Part shown: positions 9,161 to 16,873 of the stretch, one piece after another | How the letters are laid out: every line of letters begins with the position of its first letter | Numbering within the stretch: the first letter of the stretch is position 1 | Assembly (NCBI RefSeq): GCF_004324755.1 | Contig: NZ_SDMQ01000001.1 | Span: 310,001 to 374,000, forward strand | Length of the DNA stretch: 64,000 nt | DNA from: Propioniciclava sinopodophylli | Lineage (GTDB): Bacteria; Actinomycetota; Actinomycetes; Propionibacteriales; Propionibacteriaceae | Reading direction: 5' to 3' | Notes under the pieces: generated by a model | Database searches by the model: none | Told to the model about the DNA's origin: nothing | Seen by the model: the letters and a program-made list of their open reading frames with translations, nothing else | Position numbers and translations under genes: made by a program

Positions 9161-9825
9161 CCGTCACCGTCGTCCTGGCAGACGACCAGCCCATGGTGCG
9201 CGCCGGCGTCCGCATGTTGTTGAGCGTCGACCCGGCGATTCAGGTGGTCGGCGAGGCGTCCGACGGGCACGAGGCGATCGCGGCCGTCGAGCGACTGCGT
9301 CCCGACGTCATCGTCATGGACCTGCGGATGCCAGGCACGGACGGAGCCGAGGCCACCCGGCGCATCGTCGCCGAGCAGGAACACACCCCGGACGCCCTCA
9401 CGCGTGTGCTGGTGCTGACCACCTTCGACGAGGACGCCGACGTCTACGCGGCGCTTCGGGCGGGGGCGAGTGGGTTCCTGCTGAAACACGCCTCGGCGGA
9501 CGTGCTGGCGACGGCGATCCGGCGGGTGGCCGAGGGCGAGTCGTGGCTCGACCCGGCGGTGGTGGGCCGGGTGATCCGGGCGCTGCGGCTGCCGCCCGGG
9601 CCCGACGGGGCGGCGGTGGCCGCGGTGCTGACGCCTCGCGAAAGGGAAGTGCTCACGTTGGTGGCCGAGGGCTTGTCGAACGCCGAGCTCTGCGACCGGC
9701 TGTTCCTGAGCGAGGCGACGGTGAAGACCCACGTGGCCCGGGTGCTGATGAAGACCGGGTCCCGCGATCGGGCCGCCGCCGTGGCCTTGGCCTACCGCAG
9801 CGGGTTCGTCCGGCCGCCGGCCTAG
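9157..9825 (+). CDS. LuxR/NarL-family response regulator
   Basis: A 222-residue regulator. The receiver domain carries the acidic pair in LADDQPMVRAGVRM, phosphorylatable Asp55 in VIVMDLRMPG, the conserved T/S in VLTTFDEDADVY and K in GFLLKHASAD. The C-terminal LuxR helix-turn-helix includes LTPREREVLTLVAEGLSNAE and LSEATVKTHVARVLMKTG. The start overlaps the kinase stop, so the two are a cognate pair. Targets are unknown. Downstream lies a 19-bp tandem repeat array before a convergent dehydrogenase gene. Confidence 0.92.
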   Translation: MTVTVVLADDQPMVRAGVRMLLSVDPAIQVVGEASDGHEAIAAVERLRPDVIVMDLRMPGTDGAEATRRIVAEQEHTPDALTRVLVLTTFDEDADVYAALRAGASGFLLKHASADVLATAIRRVAEGESWLDPAVVGRVIRALRLPPGPDGAAVAAVLTPREREVLTLVAEGLSNAELCDRLFLSEATVKTHVARVLMKTGSRDRAAAVALAYRSGFVRPPA

Positions 9826-9849
9826 AGAGATCCGCGACCGCAACCGCTG

Positions 9850-9967
9850 GGCCACACGGCCACCCGTCCGCCACACGGCCAGCGTTGGGCCACGCGGCCA
9901 GCGTTGGGCCGATGGCCCCGTGCGGGAACGATAGCCCGGTGCGGGAAGGATGGCCCGGTGCGGCGAA
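9850..9967. repeat. 19-bp tandem repeat array with convergent halves
   Basis: Plus-oriented units with core GCCACACGGCCA (variants) start at 9851, 9870, 9889 and 9908, exactly 19 bp apart. From about 9915 the same type of unit continues on the other strand (core CCGCACCGGGCCA), also at 19-bp steps, up to the terminator. The shared consensus is roughly CCRCACNGGNCCANCGTT. The array lies between convergent genes. I know no described element of this form. Confidence 0.75.
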
Positions 9968-10000
9968 AACGGGCGCCCCACGTGATGTGGGGCGCCCGTT
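9968..10000. terminator. Bidirectional terminator hairpin
   Basis: A 14-bp perfect stem (AACGGGCGCCCCAC and its complement) with a 5-nt loop sits between the convergent response regulator and zinc dehydrogenase genes, 11 bp from the dehydrogenase stop. Confidence 0.7.
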
Positions 10001-10011
10001 GGGTTGGGCGG

Positions 10012-11058
10012 TCAGGGCTCGACGGTGACCTTGATGGCCTCGCCCCTGGCCACGATGTCGAACGCCTCGAGGGCGTTCTCCAGCGGGACGTGACGGGTGA
10101 TGAGGTCCTTGACCGGGATCGCCCCGGAGGCGATGTACTCCAGGGCCGCCTTGTGGTGGGCCGGGGCCGACCCGTTGGCGCCGTGGATGTGCAACTGCCG
10201 GTAGTGCACCAGGTTCGAGTCGCACTCGATCATCGGGTTGGTCTTCGGCAGGCCGCCGAAGAACGAGATCCGACCGTTGCGGGCCGCCATGTTGATGGCC
10301 TGCTCCTGATTGATGTTGGCCGGGGTCGCGGTGATGATCACGTCGGCGCCACGGCCGTCGGTGAGCCGCATGACCTCCTCCACCACGTTGACCGACGACG
10401 CATCGATCGTCAGGTCCGGGTTCACGGCCTCCGCCGACATCTTCAGCCGCTCGGCGTTGATGTCGACGAGCACGATCCTGCTGGCCTTGTGGACCCCCCG
10501 GGCGATGCGGATGTGCATGCACCCGATCGGCCCGGCGCCGAAGACGACGACGAAGTCGCCCTCCTCGATGCCGAGCTGCTCCTGGGCGTTGATCGCGCAG
10601 GCGAACGGCTCCACGGCGGACGCCTCGTCGTACCCCACGCCGTCCGGGATGCGGTTCAACCCGTCGACCTTGAGCACCTCCTTGGGCACGATCATGTACT
10701 CGGCGAAGCCGCCGTCGTACTGGTAGCCCACCGAGGTCTGGTTGGCGCAGACCTCCATCCAACCCTTCTTGCACTCGTGGCAGTCACCGCACGGGACGGC
10801 CGCGATCACCTGGACACGGTCGCCGACGGCGAAGCCGCCCAGGGCGTCCGCCCCGACCTCGACGACCTCGCCGGCGATCTCGTGGCCCATGGTGGTCACG
10901 CGGGTGATGTTGACGTGGCCGTTGTTGCGGATCTTGACGTCGGTGCCGCAGGTCGAGCAGTTCTTGACCTTGATCTTGACCTCCTCGGGCCCACAGGTGG
11001 GCTCGGGGACGTCCTCCAGCCGGACATCGCCGGGCGCATGGAAACGCAGGGCCTTCAT
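10012..11058 (-). CDS. Zinc-dependent alcohol/polyol dehydrogenase
   Basis: A 348-residue medium-chain dehydrogenase. The catalytic zinc site is seen as NCSTCGTDVK and TMGHEIAGEV, the structural zinc site as PCGDCHECKKGWMEVC with four cysteines, and the Rossmann motif as VVFGAGPIGCMHI. Length and motifs fit the sorbitol/threonine dehydrogenase branch. The ATG at 11058 is preferred because a GAGGAG site lies 8 bp upstream, inside the end of the EIIA gene; the GTG at 11067 has no usable site. Coupling to a mannitol-type EIIA suggests oxidation of a polyol phosphate. It is not the MtlD family normally paired with mannitol PTS. The substrate is unproven. Confidence 0.8.
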   Translation of the reverse strand: MKALRFHAPGDVRLEDVPEPTCGPEEVKIKVKNCSTCGTDVKIRNNGHVNITRVTTMGHEIAGEVVEVGADALGGFAVGDRVQVIAAVPCGDCHECKKGWMEVCANQTSVGYQYDGGFAEYMIVPKEVLKVDGLNRIPDGVGYDEASAVEPFACAINAQEQLGIEEGDFVVVFGAGPIGCMHIRIARGVHKASRIVLVDINAERLKMSAEAVNPDLTIDASSVNVVEEVMRLTDGRGADVIITATPANINQEQAINMAARNGRISFFGGLPKTNPMIECDSNLVHYRQLHIHGANGSAPAHHKAALEYIASGAIPVKDLITRHVPLENALEAFDIVARGEAIKVTVEP

Positions 11059-11063
11059 CGACT

Positions 11064-11639
11064 TCACTCCTCTTCCGGTGCCAGCAGGTCCAGCACCTCG
11101 TCAACACTGGTGGTCGTCCGCAGCCGCTCGGCCTTGGACTTGTCGGCGAGCACTGTGGCGAGGGCGCTCAGGATGCCCACGTGCTCGTCGGAGTTGGACG
11201 CGATCGGGATCGCCACGTACGCAGTCTTGCCGTTCCAGTCGACGCCGCCGGGGAATTGCAGGAATCCGAGCGCCGCCTTGCGGATGTGGCCGCGCGACTC
11301 GTTGGTGCCGTGCGGGATCGCCACGCCGTTGCCCATGAACGTCGACACCTGGTGCTCACGCTCGAGCATGCCGGCGATGTAACCCTCCTCGGCCGCACCG
11401 ATGGCGACCAGCGTCTGGCCGGCCAGCCGGATGGCCTCCTCCTTGTTGGACGCGCTCAGGCCCAGGCGCACGGCCTCGCGCGGCAGCACGTTCGGGTCAA
11501 GCTTCTTAGTGCGCTCCTTCGGGGCGGACGCCGCGGGTGCGGCGGCGGCTGCCGGAGCGGACCCGCTGTTGGCCAGCTTGACCGCTTCCACGACGTCGTC
11601 GTAGACGGGGCTGCCCATGAAGTTGTCGACCGTGAACAT
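11064..11639 (-). CDS. PTS mannitol-type EIIA protein
   Basis: A cytoplasmic phosphocarrier of the mannitol/fructose EIIA superfamily. The segment VSTFMGNGVAIPHGTNESR contains the active histidine, and GVDWNGKTAYVAIPIA and DEHVGILSALA match MtlF/MtlA EIIA. The first 60 or so residues (MFTVDNFMGSPVYDDVVEAV, then an Ala/Pro linker) are not part of the usual domain. The start is uncertain: GTG at 11657 and ATG at 11639 and 11618 all lack a good ribosome binding site. No EIIC or EIIB gene accompanies it here, so the membrane partner must be elsewhere or it is an orphan. The stop overlaps the ribosome binding region of the dehydrogenase gene, forming an operon. Confidence 0.82.
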   Translation of the reverse strand: MFTVDNFMGSPVYDDVVEAVKLANSGSAPAAAAAPAASAPKERTKKLDPNVLPREAVRLGLSASNKEEAIRLAGQTLVAIGAAEEGYIAGMLEREHQVSTFMGNGVAIPHGTNESRGHIRKAALGFLQFPGGVDWNGKTAYVAIPIASNSDEHVGILSALATVLADKSKAERLRTTTSVDEVLDLLAPEEE

Positions 11640-11707
11640 CGTCGCGGACGGCACCACTGGGGACGAGTCTGCGCCAATACAAAAACGGAGTCAAGAGGCA
11701 TCGCCAC

Positions 11708-11733
11708 TTTTTGTGTGGGTTTGTGTTGGGTTG
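11708..11733. promoter_or_regulatory. Candidate DeoR-type operator upstream of the EIIA-dehydrogenase operon
   Basis: The region reads as repeated T-rich GTGTGGG / GTGTTGGG units and contains TTTGTGTTGG at 11720-11729, identical to the 10-mer upstream of fruK at 3596-3605. A possible -35 (TTGACT on the minus strand) lies between it and the gene. The match suggests common control of the two PTS operons. Confidence 0.45.
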
Positions 11734-11750
11734 TCGCGCCAAGGTGCAGC

Positions 11751-11783
11751 GGAGCCCGCACCCCGAACGGGAATGCGGGCTCC
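11751..11783. terminator. Terminator downstream of the DUF3618 operon
   Basis: A perfect 10-bp stem (GGAGCCCGCA / TGCGGGCTCC) with a 13-nt loop lies 13 bp past the stop codon at 11797 and before the EIIA operon promoter region, in the right place to end the 13636-to-11797 transcript. Confidence 0.6.
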
Positions 11784-11796
11784 GGGGAGGGTGGGA

Positions 11797-12420
11797 TCAG
11801 AGCGGATTGCGGGGGTCCGCCTTGGCCTGCTCCGCCGACACCTCGGCCTGGGTGCGTACGTCGTCCACGGCCGACCTGGCATCGTCGCGGACGTTCTCAC
11901 CCGCGGCCGCGGCGACCCCCTTGACCCCCTCGACGGCGTCCTGTGCGGCCGGCTTGAGGTGGTCGGCGGCCTCCTGGGCCATCGCCTTGGCCTCCTCGAC
12001 CAGCGGCTCCGCCTTGTCCTTGGCGGTGGCGGCGAGGTCCTGCTCGGCCCGCGTGGACGGGATGAGCCCACCGACGAGGGCGCCGAGGCCGAAGGCGATC
12101 AGGCCAGCGGCCAGCGGGTTGCCCTGCGCCTGCCGGCGCACCTGGCGGGGGGCGTCCGCCACCGCGATCTTGGCGTCCTCGACCGCGCCGGCGGCACGGT
12201 TCTGGACATCACCCACGGCGCCGTCGTCCCACGGGTCGTTCGGGTCGCCGAAGACGCGGTGCTTGAGGCTGGCCGCACCCTCCTTGACCTTGTCGACCTG
12301 GCGGCGAGCCACGTTGGCCGGGTTGGCGCCGTCACCGAGCGCGTTCACGTTGTCGCTGAGTTCGGCGCGGGTGCGCTCGATGTCCCGACGGATCTCCTCG
12401 GGCGAGTTGTGGACGGTCAT
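11797..12420 (-). CDS. DUF3618 domain protein
   Basis: A 207-residue protein, last of three overlapping genes. The N-terminal SPEEIRRDIERTRAELSDNV is the DUF3618 signature. A short glycine-rich hydrophobic segment (about residues 103-120, GLIAFGLGALVGGLI) could anchor it in the membrane, and the remainder is a charged alanine-rich helix likely to form amphipathic or apolipoprotein-like coils. The ATG overlaps the TGA of the holin-like gene (TGATG). DUF3618, PspH-like holin III and Ala-rich helical genes occur together in many actinobacteria. A role in envelope stress or cell-surface maintenance is plausible but unproven. Confidence 0.8.
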   Translation of the reverse strand: MTVHNSPEEIRRDIERTRAELSDNVNALGDGANPANVARRQVDKVKEGAASLKHRVFGDPNDPWDDGAVGDVQNRAAGAVEDAKIAVADAPRQVRRQAQGNPLAAGLIAFGLGALVGGLIPSTRAEQDLAATAKDKAEPLVEEAKAMAQEAADHLKPAAQDAVEGVKGVAAAAGENVRDDARSAVDDVRTQAEVSAEQAKADPRNPL

Positions 12421-12938
12421 CAGTTCTTCTCCTCGTTGCCGGTCACGGCGTTGGGAATCTTGCTCACGGTGTCGGCGGTCTCGGGCAGGCCCTTGACTCG
12501 CTTGAGTTCGCCCTTGCCGCTGTTCATCAGCACGAGGGCGACGATGCCGTAGACGACGGCGATGATCAGCCCGGACCAGCCGAGCGCCGGGCGCTCCGCC
12601 GCCCCGATGAGGACGGCGATGCCCCACCACGCGGCGAGCGAGGCGAACAGCAGGGCGAAGAAGCCGGCCACGCCGGCCCCACCGAGCAGCCCGGCACCCT
12701 TGCCCGCGCGGCTGGCCATCTGGCCAGCCTCCGCCTTGGCGAGGGCGACCTCCTGGCGGATCAGCGTGGAGGCGTTGCCGAGCAGGTCGCTGGCGATCTC
12801 ACCGAGGGAGCGTGGGTCCTCGGCGAAGCGGTCGACAGGGGGCGGCGATTCCGCCTTGGTCGCGCTCGTTCCCAGCCCGGACGCGGTGGGTTCGGCGAGG
12901 GGCGGCGGGCCGTAGGGGTCGTTGGGGGTCTGGGTCAT
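12420..12938 (-). CDS. Phage holin family (superfamily III)-like membrane protein
   Basis: A 172-residue protein starting MTQTPNDPYGPPPL, with a proline-rich cytoplasmic N-terminus, the conserved segment ASTLIRQEVALAKAEAGQMA (about residues 55-74), two membrane spans (GVAGFFALLFASLAAWWGIA and GWSGLIIAVVYGIVALVLM) and a charged C-tail. This is the Actinobacterial holin-X/DUF1469 type, which is a cellular protein rather than a phage lysis gene. The ATG overlaps the stop of the upstream gene (ATGA), so translation is coupled along the operon. Confidence 0.8.
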   Translation of the reverse strand: MTQTPNDPYGPPPLAEPTASGLGTSATKAESPPPVDRFAEDPRSLGEIASDLLGNASTLIRQEVALAKAEAGQMASRAGKGAGLLGGAGVAGFFALLFASLAAWWGIAVLIGAAERPALGWSGLIIAVVYGIVALVLMNSGKGELKRVKGLPETADTVSKIPNAVTGNEEKN

Positions 12939-13636
12939 GCGGACCCCCAAGGACGGCCTGCGTTCGGGTCGAAGGTCTCGACCGGCTCGACCGGCACCAC
13001 CGGATCGACGGGCGCGACGGGGGTCACACGGTCCGTCGACTCGAGCGAGCCGGAGGCCCGATAGCCGCCCTGCAGGGCGGCCGGGTCGTCGGCGTCGCGC
13101 AGGCTGCGGGCGAGGCGTCCAGCCAGGAGGCCAGCGCCACCCGCGATCGCGAGGAACGCCCACGGATTGCGCGCGGCGTAACGACGGACACCGGCCAGCG
13201 CCTGGTCGAGGTCGTTGTCGCGCAGCCACGCGGCCGCACGGTCGCCGTACTGCTCGCCGGTGTGCGCCAGGTTGGTGAGCGTGCCGTTGGCCTCGGGGGC
13301 GGACGCCATGGCGCGCAACTCATCGGTCAGGGCCTCCACCGCGTCTGCGAGGCGGCCCTGGACGGTGGACGCCTGGGTGCGGAGCTCCGAGACCGACTCG
13401 TCCAGCAGGCGGCGCCCCTGGACCTTGGCCTCGTCGACGACCTGGGCACCTTCGGCCTTGGCGGTCGCGAGGACGTCCTGACCGGCGGCGACGCCGGCGT
13501 CCTTGACGTCGGAGGCGGGGCCGGCGACCGATGCGACGGCCTCCCGCCGCTCACGCGCCGCGGGGTCGGTCGAGACGGGATCGGGGGTCAACCCCTGCCC
13601 TGCCGGGCGATAGGGGTCGTTGGGGTACGAAGACAT
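12935..13636 (-). CDS. Alanine-rich helical membrane-associated protein
   Basis: A 233-residue protein that opens the three-gene operon, with a GAGGAG ribosome binding site. It starts MSSYPNDPYRPAG, closely like the N-terminus of the next gene product, then has a long Ala/Glu/Asp helix (about residues 30-150), one weak hydrophobic segment (WAFLAIAGGAGLLAGRLA, about 172-189) and a repetitive Pro-Val tail (PVAPVDPVVPVEPVETF). The layout resembles DUF883/ElaB-like and apolipoprotein-like envelope proteins. I do not assign a family. The shared N-terminal motif with its neighbour suggests a common partner. Confidence 0.65.
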   Translation of the reverse strand: MSSYPNDPYRPAGQGLTPDPVSTDPAARERREAVASVAGPASDVKDAGVAAGQDVLATAKAEGAQVVDEAKVQGRRLLDESVSELRTQASTVQGRLADAVEALTDELRAMASAPEANGTLTNLAHTGEQYGDRAAAWLRDNDLDQALAGVRRYAARNPWAFLAIAGGAGLLAGRLARSLRDADDPAALQGGYRASGSLESTDRVTPVAPVDPVVPVEPVETFDPNAGRPWGSA

Positions 13637-13849
13637 TCAGGTCTCCTCTCGAAGGCACGAAATCCCGGCGGAGAGCCGGGCTGCGCCTCCCACGATTGCA
13701 GCATCTGCGCTAGTCAGCAAGCTATTGGCCCGATTTGACCAGCGAGGACGCCTCCGCGATCCGGGGCTTCGGTCCTCGGCAGAGGGATGACCCGGACCCA
13801 ACCCCCACTCTCCCCCGAACACGTCCGGGCGTGCGTTGCGGCGACGGCC

Positions 13850-14170
13850 CCCAGGGGGGCTGGCACGGCGGTGGCCGCGGACGGGGGCGACGCGCCCACC
13901 GCGGCGACGACGCGACAGGACCCGACCTCGCCTCCCTGAACGCCGTCCTCCACGGGGCGGCGGCACCGACCTGCGCGTGGCCCTGGCTGCGATCGAGGAG
14001 CAGCGGCCCCGACCCACGCTCGCCGTGGTCCTCACCGACGGCCCCGCACCGCCTCGCCTCCATCGCTGCTGCCGCCCAGTCGGTGGGCGTCTTGGCACTG
14101 CCGGCCCACGCCCAGACAACGCGCCGGCTCCGGCTCGCTCCTGACCCGCGGGTGGTCCGGCTGGCTGGGT
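13850..14170 (+). pseudogene. Decayed VWA-domain protein (C-terminal remnant)
   Basis: In the 666 bp between the upstream operon and the small membrane gene at 14303, one frame encodes GGGTDLRVALAAIEEQRPRP followed by TLAVVLTDG (about 13956-14040), a classic MIDAS-containing half of a VWA domain of the DUF2201/metallopeptidase type. The sequence before it (DLASLNAVLHG) and after it (RLASIAAAAQSVGVLALP) makes sense only in a different frame, so at least two frameshifts are present and no intact start exists. The rest of the gap holds nothing I recognise except the inverted repeat at 14205-14294. Confidence 0.5.
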
Positions 14171-14204
14171 CAGCGGGTCCTCCGTCGCTGATGCGCACGA
14201 CAAA

Positions 14205-14294
14205 TGACGCTCAGCCGCCTCTCGATCTCGTGCTCGACCACCTCCCCCGCTCGGGGGCCGGGTCGCGCGTGGGTCGAGAGGCGGCTGAGCGTCA
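14205..14294. repeat. Long inverted repeat, 21-bp perfect arms
   Basis: The arm TGACGCTCAGCCGCCTCTCG (plus one base) at 14205-14225 recurs exactly inverted at 14274-14294, with a 48-bp GC-rich spacer that can fold further. It sits just downstream of the VWA relic and just beyond the 3' end of the small membrane gene. It could be a terminator, a small structured RNA or the ends of a miniature element; no flanking duplication is evident. Confidence 0.7.
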
Positions 14295-14302
14295 CTTCGC
14301 CA

Positions 14303-14452
14303 TCATGGGTGGGTCAGGCAGGCAGCAACCAACCGCGCCCGCCAGCGGGCGTTCTCGACGCCCAGCTCCGTGGCCCGCCGCCGCTGCAGGACGGCCAGCC
14401 GGCCGACCGCGACGAGGGCGGCGGCGAGCACCAGCGCGACCAGCCATTCCAT
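14303..14452 (-). CDS. Small single-span membrane protein (49 residues)
   Basis: Reading from the ATG at 14452 gives MEWLVALVLAAALVAVGRLA, a membrane span, then a basic helical tail (VLQRRRATELGVENARWRAR) and a stop at 14303. A GGGGGTG ribosome binding site lies 5 bp upstream. The pattern of one hydrophobic helix followed by an arginine-rich amphipathic segment is typical of genuine small membrane proteins. No homologue is known to me. It lies between DUF1206 and the inverted repeat. Confidence 0.45.
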   Translation of the reverse strand: MEWLVALVLAAALVAVGRLAVLQRRRATELGVENARWRARLVAACLTHP

Positions 14453-14503
14453 AGCGCACCCCCGGCGTCCCTCAGGTGCACCGAGCCTAGGACATGCCCC
14501 CGG

Positions 14504-15346
14504 TCAGGCGTGCTTCGCGTGTCTGGCCCAGAAGAAGCAGTAGATGCCGTAGGCGCCGATGCCGGTGGCCAGTGCCACCAGCAGCCACGTGCCGAACGGC
14601 TGATTGAGGACGTGCTGGAGCGCCTTGTCGAGCCCGCCTGCCTTCTGGGCGTCCGCGTCGAGGGCCGCCCACAGGAACAGGACGCCGACGATGCCGATGG
14701 CGATGCCCTTGCCGATGAACCCCGCCTGGCCGAGGCGGAGCGCCTTGCCCGTGAGCGTCGTGTCGAGATCCTCGTTGAACGACTCACGGAACGCGCGCAC
14801 GATCTGGGCGATGCCGTAGCCGAGCACGGCGAGGCCGACCAGGGCCACCAGCACCTGTCCGAACGGCAACGCGAGCAACCCCTCGGACAGCGACTCCTGG
14901 GCGTCCCCGCCGTCGTCGGCGTCCGGGCCGGACGCGATCCGCGCCGCCGACAGGCCCAGGTAGCCGTACAGCACCGCGCGCAGCGCGGCGGACACGCGCT
15001 TGCGGAGGCGCTTGAACCCGTCGAACTCGTGGAAACCGATCACGGCGGTGACCAGCTGCCAGACGACCAGGGCGAGGAACCCGACGGCCACGACCCACAT
15101 CAGCCCGGCTCCCAGGGGCGTCTCGGCGAGCGAGCGCAGCGCCCCGGTGTTCGAGGCCTCCTCGCCCACACCCCGCATGCCCAGCGCCAGCCGGATCGCC
15201 ATGGTCGCCACCAGCAGGTGCACGATGCCGTAGAAGACGAGGCCGACCTTCACCAGCCACTGGTAGGCCGTCGACTGCTCTACCTTCCGCGCCGCGCCCT
15301 TCCCCTTGCCAGCGGCTGCTCGGGCCGCCCTCTCCGCATCCCCCAT
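14504..15346 (-). CDS. DUF1206 membrane protein
   Basis: A 280-residue integral membrane protein built from three similar two-helix units, as in DUF1206. Repeats are visible at VKVGLVFYGIVHLLVATMAI, at the AALRAVLYGYLGLSAARIA region and at GQAGFIGKGIAIGIVGVLFL; each has the small-residue motif near G(Y/K)G(I/L). The N-terminus is short and basic. The function is unknown. It ends 11 bp after the GT12-like gene starts its 3' end region, i.e. its start (15346) lies 11 bp from the glycosyltransferase stop (15357), so the two are likely co-transcribed. Confidence 0.8.
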   Translation of the reverse strand: MGDAERAARAAAGKGKGAARKVEQSTAYQWLVKVGLVFYGIVHLLVATMAIRLALGMRGVGEEASNTGALRSLAETPLGAGLMWVVAVGFLALVVWQLVTAVIGFHEFDGFKRLRKRVSAALRAVLYGYLGLSAARIASGPDADDGGDAQESLSEGLLALPFGQVLVALVGLAVLGYGIAQIVRAFRESFNEDLDTTLTGKALRLGQAGFIGKGIAIGIVGVLFLWAALDADAQKAGGLDKALQHVLNQPFGTWLLVALATGIGAYGIYCFFWARHAKHA

Positions 15347-15356
15347 GCCCGGAAGG

Positions 15357-16850
15357 CTAGCGGTCCAGCAGGCCCTGCTCCACGAGAAGCCGGACGAACC
15401 CGTGCAGTTGTTCCTCGGCCTCGGCGGGCGGGTCGTCGAAGACCGCCAGCACCTCGGCCACCACCGCGTCGGGCGTGCGCCGCTCGTCGCCGAACGCGGC
15501 GAAGACCGCGTCGCCGGGGGTGGTCAGCGTGAGAACCGGCCCGGCTGGCAGCGGCGCGGCGAGGATCGCCTCCTCGGTCTCCACCCAGCCCACGCGCGGC
15601 GAGCGCCGCAGGCCGGACGCCCCGGCCCCGGCCTCCGCGGCCGCCCCGTCGGGGGACGGCCAGCGCCCGGCGTCCCGCGCCAGCCCGGCGACGCCCGCGA
15701 ACAGCGCCGGGACGGCGTCCGCCACCTCGGCGGCCTTGGGCAGCAGCTGCAACTCGCCCCACAGGGGGTGCGTGAACTGGCCGCGCGCACCGCGCCACCC
15801 CATCGTGCCCAGCACCGCGACGAGGGCGTCCGGGCCGCCGATGACGCTGATCCGGGCCCTGTCGCTGTCGGGCCCGCCGCCGTGCACCAGCGTGACGCCA
15901 AGGTCGCGCGCGACGACCTCGAGCGCCGCGTGGTGGAGGGCGAGCCGCTGGGCGTCCGTCAACGCGCCCGAGTCCGCGTCCGGGAGCGACGCACCGCGTC
16001 CGCCCCACTTCTGGGCGATCCAAGCCTGGTCGGCCGAGGTGTCCATGCGGAAGGACTGGTAGTGGGCGTCGAAGTAGGAGTGCGCGTGCAGGCAAACCAT
16101 CGCGGGGTCGACGACGCACACGAGGCGCCCGTAGGCGGAGGTGAAGAAGTCGTTGTGGTCGACACGCTTGAGCTTGTCGTCGTAGCCGATCGCCCGCACG
16201 GACGCGGTGCGCGCGATGTAGAAGTTGGGCACTTTGTAAGCCACGGGGAGGCCGTCGATGAGCGTGCCGCGGCGCACGCGCGGCTCGCCGTCCTCGGCGT
16301 AGAGGGCGGCCGAGGAGTAGTCGGCCGTGCGCCACAGCGGCAGGTGGACGACCCGGCCGCCGACCACGTCGACCTCGGGGTTGCGGTCGAGGTAGTCGAG
16401 CACGCGGGCGACGTCGAAGTCGGGCAGCAGCACCATGTCGTCGTCGGTCATGAACACGTACTCGGTCTCCACGGCGGCCAGCAGGGCGTTGCGTCCCGCG
16501 CCGATGCCGGTGTCGAACGGCAGCGCCACGACCCGCGTCGCCGGGTCGTGCGGCGCCACCGGCGCACGGCTGTCATCGGCCACGACCACCGGACCCGAGA
16601 ACACCCTCCGGATGCTGGCGAGCATCCGGCGCAGCACGGCCGGACGCTCGAACGTCTTCACGACCAGCGTGAGGTTGCCCGGGTCGACCGGCCCGCGCCC
16701 CCGGCGGCGCGCCCACGCGGACGCCACGGCCGTCTCGGCCCCGATCAGCCCCCCGTAGGCCCACTGCAGCACCGGACGCCGCCCCGTCCCGTGCGCGATC
16801 CCGGATACCCGGCGCTTCAGCGCCGCCTGCCACTCCCGACGCCCACCCAT
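15357..16850 (-). CDS. GT12-like glycosyltransferase fused to a PqqD-like domain
   Basis: A 497-residue cytoplasmic protein. Residues about 60-290 form a GT-A glycosyltransferase with features of family 12 (GM2-synthase type): VVKTFERPAVLRRMLASIRR, VVADDS, a GAGRNALL segment, the metal-binding MTDDDMVL, DVVGG and VPNFYIARTASVRAIGYDD followed by VDHNDFF. Residues 300-420 are unassigned. The last 65 or so (LTLTTPGDAVFAAFGDERRT to the C-terminus) resemble a PqqD-type winged-helix peptide carrier. Such tails bind leader peptides in RiPP pathways, so a peptide or protein acceptor is possible; no precursor peptide is seen nearby. It is divergent from the patatin gene, with 22-bp repeats in between. 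Confidence 0.65.
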   Translation of the reverse strand: MGGRREWQAALKRRVSGIAHGTGRRPVLQWAYGGLIGAETAVASAWARRRGRGPVDPGNLTLVVKTFERPAVLRRMLASIRRVFSGPVVVADDSRAPVAPHDPATRVVALPFDTGIGAGRNALLAAVETEYVFMTDDDMVLLPDFDVARVLDYLDRNPEVDVVGGRVVHLPLWRTADYSSAALYAEDGEPRVRRGTLIDGLPVAYKVPNFYIARTASVRAIGYDDKLKRVDHNDFFTSAYGRLVCVVDPAMVCLHAHSYFDAHYQSFRMDTSADQAWIAQKWGGRGASLPDADSGALTDAQRLALHHAALEVVARDLGVTLVHGGGPDSDRARISVIGGPDALVAVLGTMGWRGARGQFTHPLWGELQLLPKAAEVADAVPALFAGVAGLARDAGRWPSPDGAAAEAGAGASGLRRSPRVGWVETEEAILAAPLPAGPVLTLTTPGDAVFAAFGDERRTPDAVVAEVLAVFDDPPAEAEEQLHGFVRLLVEQGLLDR

Positions 16851-16873
16851 GCCCCCATTCGACCACACCCCCT

